Source: Kalaharituber pfeilii
Taxonomy: Eukaryota; Ascomycota; Pezizomycetes; Pezizales; Pezizaceae
NCBI GenBank assembly: GCA_015179045.1
Contig: WHUZ01000139.1
Location: forward strand, 39,235-103,234
Reading direction: 5' to 3'
Length of the DNA: 64,000 nucleotides
In this document: positions 34,931 through 45,882 of the stretch, in pieces
How the letters are laid out: each line of letters starts with the position of its first letter
How positions within the stretch are numbered: the stretch's first letter is position 1
Notes under the pieces: model-generated
What the model was told of the DNA's origin: nothing
The model's database searches: none
The model's input: the letters and a program-made list of their open reading frames with translations, nothing else
Position numbers and translations under genes: made by a program

Positions 34931-36189
34931 ATGCGTAAGTGAATCTAAGATTTACTACAAACTGGTGATAGAGTTCAAAGCTAAGTAGTGACCTTCAGCC
35001 CAGGCACTATCAATGTCGCAAGGTATGTTTGGCGCCTCCTCAAGGAACTTGCGTCATGGAGATATGTACTGACATCAAGCAGCATACGCTGCCACGTTTG
35101 TAAGGTTGTCAGACCTGTGTCGGAATATTCCAACCGTCAGCTCCAGAAATATCAGAACAGCGTCTACAACCGTGAGTAATAATAATCTAGATCTGTGGAA
35201 ACCTTATAGGCTAATATTGTAGCTTACATCCCTGGTGGGCGGTCCAAAAAAGATAACGCGACTTGCAAACGCTGCACAGCAGGCCCTATCGAGGAGCTAC
35301 ATTGCTTCAACTGTGATTTAGACAAGCCTTTATCCAAGTTTATGAAATCGCAGCGCAATAACCCACAAAAAGCGGTAGGTTGTTTATACCAAACGTTACA
35401 AAATGCTCTCTAACATGTCCTGTGTAGCGATGTAGAGCTTGTGTCCAGTTTTGCCTGGATACCGAGCGAGACCACGAAACGCCGAACATTGACGAATATG
35501 TTGAAGATCCTAGCGATGAGAGTGACGACGTTGACGAAGGCGAAGACGAAGACGAAGACGAAGACGAAGACGATGACGAGGTAGGACAACTCTAATCCAT
35601 TTTTGGTGGTTCACATGAGGTAACATCATAGCAAAACAAGCAGTCCGAAACAGAATCGGACGTGGACGTGGATAATCCGCAACACTTGTCTGCAAAGAAG
35701 TCAACAAATCCATCAAGGGTATCCAGCGCTGTCAGCACGCCCATAACCCAGAGAGGCACCTTGACGCCCTCATCTAGGTCAACGCCTCTTACCGAATTGG
35801 ATCAGGATGATGATGGAGGATGGACCCAGGTGAAATTCGCCGGTAAAACAAACTCCGCATTCCGGTCGGCCTGGAGCAGCCGCGCAACCAGCGGAATAAC
35901 CAGTCCCATGGGGAGTAGCAGTAATGGGATTTCAAGGGCTAGCCTAGCCGCGAGCGGGCTTAGTACCCCACTTACGTCTATGAGTTCTACTCAAGGGAGT
36001 TCTACTCAAGGCGCATGGGGCAAACCCACCAAACTGAAACCAACTGATGTTGTCCAAAGCGAATGGCATAGCGAGAAAGCAGCGAGGAAAGGCTGGACCC
36101 AATACGGAGGCCAGCCCGCACTATTCAAGAAGAAGAAGACGAGAAGGGCGGCAGGAAGTGATGATGACGATGATGATGATGATGAATGA
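34931..36189 (+). CDS. stc1: Stc1-domain protein (RNAi-heterochromatin adaptor-like), 329 aa
   Basis: Exons are 34931-34934, 34989-35022, 35083-35171, 35223-35374, 35428-35580 and 35632-36189, joined by five GT-AG introns of about 50-60 bp. The N-terminal ~100 residues carry four CxxC pairs (CHVC 16-19, CKRC 57-60, CFNC 70-73, CRAC 95-98) in the order of the Stc1 zinc-finger domain. In fission yeast this protein bridges Argonaute/RITS and the Clr4 H3K9-methylation complex. An acidic run follows (EDEDEDEDED, encoded by GACGAA repeats at 35541-35579), then a Ser/Thr-rich tail with WTQVKFAG and a C-terminal basic-then-acidic stretch (KKKKTRR, poly-Asp). The four-base first exon is the weakest point; another upstream start may be used. 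The domain assignment is good, and the role in this fungus is inferred. Confidence 0.8.
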
Positions 36190-37811
36190 TTCATAAAATT
36201 TGGCAAGATACTGTTGATGGAGTAATTTGTCTGCTTAATTACACCCGGGGAAGTACGAGAGATTGGGACTGGGAACTTTTCATTTTTCACAACATTGACC
36301 CTTCGTGGGCTTTATATTTTTTCTTTTCTTATCTGTTTGAGGCAGAGCAGTAGGCCTTTTTTGTCATTCCTTTATACTTGTCGTCTATAAGCATTGGTTT
36401 CGACGGTCATTGGTTTTTTTGGATAATCTTGTTATCTATTTTTTCTTCCTCTTTTGTAGGAAATTTCTCTTGAGATTTTCTGGGACAGTAATACATTCAT
36501 TCTATTGAATATATACATTTTTCCCCGCTTCTTTTGGCGGTAGCTTTCTGGTTTCCACTTACTAAGGATACTCCTGTGGGTCTCAAGGCTCTTTGGAGGA
36601 AAGGTACATGTTCATACCATAGGCTAGCTATATTGAAAAAATATAACCTGTATTTTTTGCCCCTGAATTCAAACATGTCCATTTCCGTGGAGGGCTGTTC
36701 TCGGTTGGGTATGATTTCGCTCTACGGTTGTGTGGTTTTGTGCACTGTGTGAACTGGTGTTGCGTTATTGCCAACTGAGCTGTGTCAGTTTGTACCTGAA
36801 CGTGATGAAGCAGAAATTTGATAGAGTTCTCAGCGATTGTTGTTGGCTCAGAGTAGCTTTAGTAAGATAATAACGTTATATTTAACCAAGTGACAACCAG
36901 TTATGAAAATGGGAATGAAAGAATGAATAAAGAACAAAAACCGTCTTCCTATTGTTCTCCCCCGTCTCCCCGTCCACACACATACACACACACACACCGC
37001 CCCGCGGGCTTCTCAGGGTAACTTTAAGTAATAAAATGGCACAGCTTGGTCAGATGTAACGCCAGCTCAGCTCAGGCGGTGTACACAGAAACAAAGCGCC
37101 ATATAAACAAACTCAGCAGTCAAAACAAGAGAAAAACAGAACAACAATAACACGCAAACCAATGCTTAGAATTGGGTGAAGGGGAAGTCTGTCGTGAGAA
37201 TAACTTGGTCAAAGTTGGTAAGGTTTCCGCGAGAACAAAACACACGTTAAACCAAAAAATCGCTTTTGCCCAACAAAGGCAGGGCAGCTCCAAACACATC
37301 AAGTACAAACACGCACATGCACGCACAAACACCACAAAAACCAAATGACCGGAATATATGAGAGTAAGAAACCAAGGTACTAGGGATTAGTCTGGCTCTG
37401 GATATGAAAATCTGAAATCAAAGTACTAGTGACATATAGCAAGGAAAGCAAGCACTTTTTTTTCATACCACAATGCAATCTCTAACATTGCTCTCTCACC
37501 CGTGGAAATGCCATTCGAGATGAAAAGATTAAAAAAGCAAGGGAACTATAATATCAACACAGAAAGTGAGTTTTTATCAAAGAAATTTGTTTTGTCAAGC
37601 AATGAAGCTTAACATTAACAGGACACCAAAAGAAAAGGCAGAAAGAACAAAACTCCCGACACCAAAAAAAGGGCAACTGTCGTATTTTGACTTCCCCCCC
37701 CCTTTCTCTTTGCAACGGGTTTAAATAAAAGCTTCCCATCATCTCATTAATTCCCGCATTTACCTCAATTCAATGAGCAGTAACAAGCAGCACTCAAATA
37801 ACATACTTGAC
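36190..37811. other. Convergent intergenic region
   Basis: This lies between the 3' ends of the plus-strand Stc1-like gene and the minus-strand gene at 37812, so it should hold both terminators. T-rich stretches at 36310-36460 and a (CA)n run at about 36974-36996 are present. I see no gene. Confidence 0.5.
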
Positions 37812-39662
37812 TTATCTCTTCTCCTTTTCCATTTTCTCCTTGATCTTCTCCCCGCTTCGCCCCATATGTCCTAATGCCTTGCCCAACAGCTTGCGCCCAC
37901 GATGCCGCTCGTCTTGCTTGATATTCAACTGCGTTCGTGCAATGTCCTGCTCGATTCGCGAGAACACGTCGTCTACTGGTAGTGCGGGCTGAGATGGTGG
38001 GCGGGCGTGGGGCGCAGATGGTGCTGAACGAGGGGGCGCTTGCTTCAGCGGCCCTGCGTGAGGTGAGGAAGCAGGGGGTAGTGGATGGACTTGAGGAGAG
38101 GCTGCTCCATGTTGCGTAGATGGCCGTGATGATGGTTGCGGCGTTTGCCTCTGTGCTGAGCTCTGCGGGACTGAGTCAGATGCTGGCTGTCGTGAGGGGC
38201 TGGGGGTTCGGCTTGCGTTCGGCGTTATTGCGAGTGGAGTAAGGTGGGCAGGAGAGTTTCCGCCCCTTCCGTTTGGATGATGTACAGACTTAGAATGCGA
38301 AAGAGAGGGCGGTGGAGCACGCGCTGGATTTTGAGTGGGCAGACTGGGCCGTCGTCCGTTTGGATTGGGGGAAGGAGAGCGGCTGCTTTGGCTAGCATTC
38401 CAACGAGCACTGTTTGAAGGAGCGCGGGGATTATTTCCAGCTGTCCCATGTTGGCGTTGCCTTGTATCTCCACCACTAGGAATCGTGCGAATGTTAGTAT
38501 GAGGATGAGGATGTGAAGAAGCCAGCTGCTCATGGGATGATCCAGGTGGTGATGGAGGCTGCTGCTGCGAATTGACGAGTGGTGGGGGCTGAAGAGAGTG
38601 TAATGGTCTAGGCTTGGGATGATGCAATTGTGGCCCCTGGGACACTGCATTGCGTTCAGGACTCGGTGGCGATTCGACAGGTTTGCGATTCACCTCTGGG
38701 CTGGTGTTCCTGGCAGACTCAATAGAAGAGATGGATATTGGACTTTCCTGTCTTGACGTCCCACTGATGTTTGGGGCAATGCTGCTGTCGGCTGATTGTG
38801 GCTGCTTCACCATCTTTCCAAAGAACTCTGCGATTTCTTTTGCTCTAGCATCATCAAGGGGATTATCGGGAGAGGTGTTACTACTTCCCTCTCGAGGTTT
38901 CATGACACGGTCGGAGATGACTTTACGGAGAAATTTGCTTCCTTTCTTCTCCTTGACTGGAGCTGAGGCTTCCTCGGTACTCGAAATGCTGCTATGGCTA
39001 TTCCCCCTCTTTGGTGAAGTCAACAGCATCTCTTTGAGTTTCTCCCTACTGCTGTCCTTTTTCCTTCGTTCTTCCTTTTGCTTCCTCTTCTCCTTTTGCT
39101 GTTTCTCTAAGGTTGCCTCCACCCTTGAGAATACGTCAAGACCCGAAACATCCTCCCCCAAATTGGACAAGTCAATATCCATTGCACTCAGATCAGTGCT
39201 TATCCGTTTTGGATGCACTACAATGTCTGCTTTGGCGTAGTTGGACTTTGCCTCCGCTTCAGCAGACTCGGCAGCTTCACGTTTGGCTTCTTCGATACAC
39301 CATCTTGCATAACGATGTGCTTCCTCCTGAGCAGGAATTCCAAAGTCTAATTCACGCTGAAGCTCGGCACGCATGTACATCGAATCCCTCGCATTGAATA
39401 GCAATGGGCCGGCGTCAGGTTCCATATCGGTAAAACGGACCTTTCGAGGCCGCGGGGTAGCATTAGCAGGTACCTCGGCAGATGCATTGTCGTTTTCTTT
39501 GTTATGGGAGGTCAATGAGCCTTTACTTTCTCGTGCAAGATTCTTTGGTGGAACGGCGAGCTGTGGTTTGTGTGGAATTGGTTCCTCCAGTTGTGCCTGC
39601 CGCCTTTCGGAATGCATCCGCGGCAGTGGTGGGACTGGTAATATTGCTGAATCATTCATCAT
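37812..39662 (-). CDS. Disordered hypothetical protein, 616 aa, single exon
   Basis: One uninterrupted frame starts at MMNDSAILP (39662) and ends at EKMEKEKR. Residues about 75-145 form the most ordered part (RKVRFTDMEPDAGPLLF, MYMRAELQRELDFGIPAQEE, YARWCIEEAKREA). A charged coiled-coil follows at about 180-215 (KQQKEKRKQKEERRKKD), then a KGSKFLRKVISDRVMKP segment near 240-255. A long Ser/Pro/His/Gln-rich region spans about 290-570. A C-terminal VDDVFSRIEQDIARTQLNIK helix precedes the lysine-rich tail. An earlier GLDVFSRVEATLEKQQ resembles this C-terminal DVFSRIEQDI motif, suggesting an internal repeat. No known family is recognised. Confidence 0.75.
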   Translation of the reverse strand: MMNDSAILPVPPLPRMHSERRQAQLEEPIPHKPQLAVPPKNLARESKGSLTSHNKENDNASAEVPANATPRPRKVRFTDMEPDAGPLLFNARDSMYMRAELQRELDFGIPAQEEAHRYARWCIEEAKREAAESAEAEAKSNYAKADIVVHPKRISTDLSAMDIDLSNLGEDVSGLDVFSRVEATLEKQQKEKRKQKEERRKKDSSREKLKEMLLTSPKRGNSHSSISSTEEASAPVKEKKGSKFLRKVISDRVMKPREGSSNTSPDNPLDDARAKEIAEFFGKMVKQPQSADSSIAPNISGTSRQESPISISSIESARNTSPEVNRKPVESPPSPERNAVSQGPQLHHPKPRPLHSLQPPPLVNSQQQPPSPPGSSHEQLASSHPHPHTNIRTIPSGGDTRQRQHGTAGNNPRAPSNSARWNASQSSRSPSPNPNGRRPSLPTQNPARAPPPSLSHSKSVHHPNGRGGNSPAHLTPLAITPNASRTPSPSRQPASDSVPQSSAQRQTPQPSSRPSTQHGAASPQVHPLPPASSPHAGPLKQAPPRSAPSAPHARPPSQPALPVDDVFSRIEQDIARTQLNIKQDERHRGRKLLGKALGHMGRSGEKIKEKMEKEKR

Positions 39663-40015
39663 GGATTGAACTTCGAATTGTGGGGGTGGTCGCGTGCCGG
39701 TGTGTGAAGGGGGTACGTAAGGTACTGGGTCGAGATGTAGAACCGTAGCAGTGGGGGCTTAAGAGGCTATGGAAGATAAGTACTATGTATTTGAGTTGCT
39801 TTAGTCGTAAATACAATCAGCTAGGTACCTGTCGGACAAGCTGTCAGTTTCGGCTGGTCTTGTGCCTACATAAAATCGAAGTCTCAGCTACATTCTGCAC
39901 GAAAAGGGGTGGGGACTGGGGGACTGGGGGACTGGCGGGTGCTGCGGTAACTGAACCGAAAGCGGTAAACACGTACAGATAGTCGAAACAGCAGCGATTT
40001 GCGAGCTGCAGCAGA

Positions 40016-40017
<2 letters not shown>

Positions 40018-40054
<37 letters not shown>

Positions 40055-40091
40055 CTTTTATTTTTTTCTTTTATTTTTTTCTTTTATTTTT
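40018..40091. repeat. Poly-T plus 13-bp (CTTTTATTTTTTT)n
   Basis: T37 is followed by about three units of a 13-bp T-rich repeat. Confidence 0.75.
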
Positions 40092-40267
40092 CCGGCGTAG
40101 ACTGGGCGATTTGCTGGGGACCAGTCTCGTGGGGGGGGAAGCAGACGCACGCTGTCCAGGGCTAGAGGATTGGCGAGAGAATGCGTCCTGGGTACGGGAT
40201 GGGGGGGGGGGGGGGGGTGCGTGCGTGCTGTGCTGTGCTGCTGGGGGCGCTGAGCTGAGCTGCGGAC

Positions 40268-40302
40268 GGGGAGAGGGGAGAGGGGAGAGGGGAGAGGGGG
40301 GC
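40268..40302. repeat. (GGGGAGA)n, quadruplex-prone
   Basis: Four G4 runs separated by AGA/A spacers on the plus strand, about 50 bp after a G17 run. The arrangement satisfies the usual pattern for an intramolecular G-quadruplex. Confidence 0.7.
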
Positions 40303-41671
40303 GCCGTGGACTGAGGTTTTGCGAATTGGACGGGCAGGAGACGGCTGCGCTGCATAGAGTGCGCTGCTGCGGCCGCTGTAAGGGCGCGAAGCAAGCGGGC
40401 AGGCTCTCGCGGGGGCCCGCGGGGGCCGGCGGAGGGCGCCGGCGGTGAACTGAGGGTCCCAGGCCGCACGCCAGAGCGAAGCCGGGCCAGGCACCTGCGT
40501 GCGCCGCTGGGACTGGGGCTGGGGCGGGCTGGGGCTGGAGTGCGTGGTGCTGCTTGCTTGCTGCTTGCTTGCTTGCGCGCTGGAGAGGGGCACGCAGCTG
40601 CCCGCGAGGGTTCCTGCGGGCTCCTGCTGCACGCCCAGCACTGGGCGCCCCTTGCAGGCCATGGCCCCATCGTGGTCTCGTGCCCGAGTTCGAACAGGCT
40701 GGGCTGGGCTGGCTGGGCTGGGCTGGCTGGGCAGCCGGACTCGCACAATGGGAGAGAGGCAGGGAAAGGAAGCTCCCCCCCTTGAACGTGTCGAGGCCGA
40801 GACTTGTACCTCGACCCCTCTGATCCTGAGAACAGGAACAAGAGCACCTATGGTTCCTCGCTGTACGGCCGGCACGCACTTGTGGTAAGTGTTACATATT
40901 GCACTTCTCATGCCCCTTGGCGCGAGATCTAGCAAGTGCCTTGACGTGTGCGCCCTTGGCGCCGTGATGTGATAAGATTAAGCTTTCCCTGTTGTCCTAT
41001 CATTTCACAATTGCCAAATTGCAATAACGGGGCGCAGTTCGATATCTGTAACGTATCGTTGGCATTTGCCACTCTCAGGGTCGAGCCCCCACCCTCACGC
41101 ACGTTCATATATAAGCACAACTTTAATTAATTGGCTCTTATGATACATGAAGCCTCAGCAAGCGGATTGCTGCTGGGAATCCCCAGAATGAAACGGGCTC
41201 TAGGTTTGAAAATAAGGTCCTCAGATCCTTTTGTCCTAGCCGCATGTACTCCCCCGCACTGATTAGCCGACTTCAACTGAAGCTGTTTGTAGCTTGACCT
41301 GGCAAAACATGATCGAGGACACTGACTGCTTCTTGTGCCAGAAACAGCTGAGCCTGATATACGTGACTGCTTGATACTAGTAGATTACGATAGGAACGAT
41401 GAAGTAAGGCCCCACGATGTGTTGCCTTTGATTGGCCGTTCCCCTGCCCACTCCTTCCCTTGTTGCAATAACATTCAAGTTTGCTGGCACTTGCAGGGCT
41501 GACCCATCTTATCAATGAGGCTGCTCACCTCCGGTTTCCCGGGAAGCTTATGGACAAAAGCAAAACACAAAAAAACACAAAAGAAAGCGAACCTTCTTCT
41601 AGCTTGCCCAAACCTCCCCCCACTCTCTGCGTATTATATTTGCATTTTCCAGATCCATGTGTTAACACCAA

Positions 41672-43202
41672 ATGGCATCCTCCTATGTGACGACGCAGTT
41701 TACGGCTGCTGGAAGCCCACTTGGATTCACAAACGATGAAGAAGAATCTGTCCGCCTTGCCGTCGCCTTGCAGCTAAAAGAGCTTCAAGGTGCCGGCACC
41801 AGTTCTATGGAACTGGACGACGAGGCAGCGGTTTTGGAGGAGTATAGAAAGTATCTTGAGGAAACCGAGAGATTTCTAGCCGACCGGAAGCTGGCTGCTG
41901 AGCTTAGCGCTCAATTCGAGGGAATTGAGAGACCACCGACCACACCACCACCACCGACGTTGGAACACTTTAGGACGTCGAGCAACTGCAGCGAGGACTC
42001 TTTTGAGTTTACGAATCTGAAAACGGATTCGGAACTTGAGCTCGACGAGGAAATGAATCTTGCCTGTGAGATGTCATTGAGGACGTACGAGGAAGAGAAA
42101 GTTCTTGAGAGGGAGAAGGTATGTCTGCGTCAGTTGGCGTTTGGATATGGCTAACTATTTGGAATAATAGAGTTCGATACCGAGCAGCTCAAGAACTGTG
42201 CCTGCGTCGAGGTCGGAACAAGAGCAAATGGCGCCGTGCACTGGCTGCACGGAGGAGTTTCCAAAATCATCCCTTATTACACCTCCGTGCCAGCATCTCT
42301 ATTGCGTCAGCTGTCTTAAGCAATTTTTTACCAAAGCTACGCAGGACCAAGAGGTTTTCCCCCCCCGGTGCTGCAAGCTTCCTATACCATTTTACCTCAT
42401 CTACCGCCGTCTTACCAAGCAGGAGGTCAAACGCTGGCGTGACAAGGTTGCTGAATATACGGCAAAAGACAAGCTTTATTGCTCAAACCCCATTTGTTCA
42501 GCTTTCATAAATATACCTCCTCCTACGTCAATGTGTCGTCGTCCTGACGCTTTGACTTGCAGAGTTTGTAAACGTGGAACCTGTGTGAAATGCAAGTCTC
42601 CAGAACACACGGGGGACTGTCCAGAGGACGACGATATCACAGCAACGTTGTCTACGGCAGCTGAGAATGGCTGGGCAAGGTGCTCTAATTGTCATGCAAT
42701 TGTGGAACTGTCGTTTGGTTGTCTGCACATGTCCTGTAGGTGTGGCGCAGAGTGGTGTTATCGATGTGGAACAAAATGGGGAACGTGTTCATGCGGTGAT
42801 TTTGAGTCTGATGATGAGGCGAGAGGGAGACGTCGGAAAATTGAGGACTTGATGATCAAACAGGAGGATGAAAAGGTGATCCAGAAGAAAATGGAGGAAA
42901 GGGAACGGGAGCGAAGAGAAGCATGGAAACATTGTGACCATGGCGGAAAATTGAGCGAAAAGCTAAAAGGAAAAGCACGGGCTCGTGTGAGGGGAGGTAC
43001 TAACGGTAAAGGAAAGGAAAGAGAAGTGGATTATGAATCTGGGAGAGAATATAATGGGCATTGGGCAGAGGAGGGGTTATGGAAGTATAAACTCGGAGAA
43101 TCGCGCTGTGATGTGTGCGAGTGTGTGATGAAGGATTATATTTGGCTGTGTAAGGGATGTGGTATGGAAGCTTGTATGGCCTGCAGGGAGGATGGGATCT
43201 GA
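41672..43202 (+). CDS. RBR-type (RING-IBR-RING) E3 ubiquitin ligase, 492 aa
   Basis: Two exons, 41672-42118 and 42171-43202, are joined by a 52-bp GTATGT...TAG intron that keeps frame. The N-terminal ~150 residues are acidic and helical (EEESVRLAVALQLKEL, LEEYRKYLEETERFL). RING1 starts CTGC at 172-175 with CQHLYCVSC. The IBR spans about 253-299 (CSNPIC, CRVC, CVKC, HTGDC). The Rcat/RING2 is CSNC...SFGCLHMSCRC...CYRC. By family analogy the catalytic cysteine accepting ubiquitin is Cys333 in FGCLHM, followed by MSC. A charged coiled-coil with REREREA-type repeats follows, then a second Cys cluster (CDVCECVMK, CKGCGMEACMAC) that is probably another zinc-binding module. RBR ligases form a thioester with ubiquitin before transfer. 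Substrate and exact subfamily are unknown. Confidence 0.9.
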
Positions 43203-44282
43203 AATCAACCTTCGGTTAGACTGGCAAATCGATACCAGGTGGAGGATATCCCAAAGTTCACTGACTGTCCATGAAGCATTTGGTGAGCGAACAAGCTTAT
43301 CAAAGTAGGTTTCGAGTATTTTTTGAATTTTTTTTAGAGGAGGGCAGTTGAGATTTTTCTATGATTTGGTCTTGTGATTAGCTATTTTTCAATTGAATAT
43401 CGCCATGATGTTTATCATGGTATTTTTTTTATATCTGTTTTTTTTTTTTTTTTTTTTTTTCATTCTTTTTTTCACTTTTGTTTCTTTCTGTCAGATTGTC
43501 GATATCAGCTGAGGTTGTACATAGTTATGTTTGACAAGCAGACACCCAATGGTATGATCTCTTCTCAGTATCGTTCTTGAAATACAACAAAAGTGAATCA
43601 ACTTGATTGAATAATTTGTACGGTGTTATAATCTACTAATCATTCTAGTAACCCCCCCCCCCCCCCCTCTTTTTTTTTTTCTTTTTTCTTTTCTTTTTTT
43701 TTGTTATATCCATCCATATACAGCCCTTCTAAACTCCGTCGAGGTACTTTAGTCTTGACACATCGAAAGACGTAGCACTCATGCCTCGCCGGTACTTACA
43801 TTCCTGGTGGCTATATAGGCACAGAGTTAGCCTAGGGAAAAGTTATCCGGTCTTGAGGTCTTTTACATGCCAATGTAGTCTTTTGTTTGCAACATAAGTT
43901 GGAGTCTTTGTGTATCATGTGCTCAGGCTGGCAAACTGGGATTTCGAGCACTTATTTCGTGTTCATTATGGCAAGTGGATTTTAGCCATATCTCGATACA
44001 ATAATTGAATTACCACAACCTTATTTCTCTGGAAAGATCTTTGGGCATGGTAAATCATTTTGGTGCTGAAGGTGCACTGCCGGCTGAGCAAGGGTTTGGT
44101 ACCCAACTCCACGGCGGCAAATTATGGCGGAGGACCAGTTAGTAAGCGTAGGCTGACTGCTGATAAACATGTCGCAATTGCCATAAACACGATGTAGTAA
44201 ATCATTTATGGCTCGCGTTTATTTATTGTGGACAGTTGGAGTTTCGCAGCTATTAGCTATTACCCTGAACCATTGACACACT

Positions 44283-44284
<2 letters not shown>

Positions 44285-44324
<40 letters not shown>

Positions 44325-44405
44325 AGAGTTCACGTAACCCCGCATACAGCTGTTCGCAGACCAGGGCACCTGGACCCAAGTCCTTATGGCCCGGAGACAG
44401 GCACC
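44285..44405 (-). mobile_element. LINE 3'-tail copy with long poly-A
   Basis: T32 (poly-A of a minus-strand element) is followed by CACGTAACCCCGCATACAGC and, farther in, GGCCCGGAGACAGGC. Both blocks match the 3' end of the LINE at 51.15-51.22 kb with substitutions. The 5' limit is uncertain. No clean target-site duplication was found. Confidence 0.6.
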
Positions 44406-45571
44406 TGTGCAACTACCTACAAAATCGTCCCCTATAAAAAGCAAAAAGGAAAACCCCATGACTTTCAGTGGCATAGAAGAAACACAAAGCAACAGTCTAA
44501 TCCTCCAAAAGAACAATCAAGCACAAATACCCAAAAATCCCCCAGAAACATTAGGCAGTCATGTCCATTTCCTCCACATCTCTCTCCTTCCCCCTTTCCG
44601 TCCACCTTTGTAATTTCTGTCCCAGTCATACAGGCATGAGTGGTGCCATTTGCCTAATAACCTTACCTTCGAAAGTTTGACACTCTGATTCTACCTCCCC
44701 CGCTAGGTAGATAACAATCAAGCTAGTCTTCTTTCCCTCACTCCTTTCTTTTCACCAACCAGCTTGCCGCAACAATGTTCCCCATTCATAGGTTTGCCTT
44801 TTCCATGCTAATATTATACTTTCCCAAGTTTCTTCATCACTACTATTCCATGCACCACAACTGCCTGGCCAGATTGTGGGAGTGTTTCTTTCTGGGATGG
44901 TCTTGCTTTCAGAGATGGTGTCGGAGGCTTCTTTTCGTTTGCCGGTTTACCCATAGACACTCAAAGCGTAAACCCTCCAGGAACTGTTTAAAGTTCTGCG
45001 TACTCTAGTCTGGTTGTGAGTAGCCGAGGGCAAGCAAATCTCCAAGCTGCTACTAAGGATGTTTTTTTTTTTTGCACTCCAGATTGTGTTATCACCTACG
45101 ATAGCCTTCGTAAAGCGTAAGGCCGCATGGCTGCGTGTGATTATGCCTGCAAAATGTAGATAATCAAGTATATGCTGTTTGTGTACTCTACAGTGGAGCA
45201 GCGTCTGGAACTGAGATATAGGTAACAGGCTTTAGAAGACCACATGAGACCAAGAGAGTTATATACTGTGTTATCTTGAGACCACTTTAGCGTTGATATG
45301 GCTTTGATAAATAGTTTGCAGTATCAAACACAAAGCTGAAGGCCACAAACAATAGCCAACCGTACTCACATAGTACCGTAATTGCGATGGCGGCTTGCTG
45401 TTGATTCTGGCAACCGCGTCTCAATTGCTCCAATACGTAGCGTCACCGTGGCAACCGGATTGCTTCTGAATGCCCTCTAGCCTCGCTGCGGTAGTTGTTT
45501 ACCATACATATAGCTGCCTACACTACCTTCCCTTCTTCCTATTCCTTTTTATCTCCAATGATCGTACATCG

Positions 45572-45606
45572 TACATCATAACATTGATCCTACGTCGTAA
45601 CGTTGA
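45572..45606. repeat. Two adjacent 16-bp copies differing only at CpG sites
   Basis: TACATCATAACATTGA (45572-45587) is followed 19 bp later by TACGTCGTAACGTTGA (45591-45606). The copies agree at 13 positions, and all three differences are CpA versus CpG. Confidence 0.7.
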
Positions 45607-45882
45607 GTCAGATCTCACTGATATCGACCTCTAACTCCATTTACCTTTGCCAGCAAAGAATCAACACTCTCAAAGCAATCCAATTGGCAAATCTAAACAC
45701 AATCTCATTTCGAATACCTGAACCAGACTGGTGACAAGAAACTTTGTTTACTTCTGGAAACATCTCGATCCTCAGGTTTGGTCACCCCAACAAGAAACAA
45801 CGTTTCCCTCTTTTTGACGTTTCTAGGCTCGAATTCAATTGAAGGTGCAGCAGCAACATCCTCTTTCCTCCAGCAAGCAGCA

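Larger units (their letters stand above)
39663..41671. other. Divergent promoter region with extreme homopolymers and G-rich tracts
   Basis: This lies between the divergent genes at 37812 (minus) and 41672 (plus). Contents are three 9-10 bp GGACTGGGG units at about 39913-39935, a T37 tract with CTTTTATTTTTTT units at 40018-40091, G17 at 40201-40217, and four GGGGAGA units at 40268-40302. A GC-rich island runs to about 40850. Long open frames in the island are by-products of GC content. No gene could be supported. Confidence 0.5.
43203..45882. other. Intergenic spacer with homopolymers
   Basis: A T-run lies at about 43438-43460, then C17 and T-rich tracts around 43652-43702. A LINE tail lies at 44285-44405. 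Downstream, 44700-45050 has short minus-strand open frames (for example one starting MGKPANEKK) that I could not link to a gene. The 200 bp before 45883 are the likely 5' untranslated region and promoter of the next gene. Confidence 0.45.

Noticed and set aside
40058..40935. Long Pro/Ala/Ser-rich open frames in the GC island
   Set aside because: Three frames are open at once, and composition reflects GC content rather than a protein.
44700..45010. Small minus-strand frame starting MGKPANEKK
   Set aside because: About 46 codons with only weak downstream splice signals; it could not be connected to a gene.
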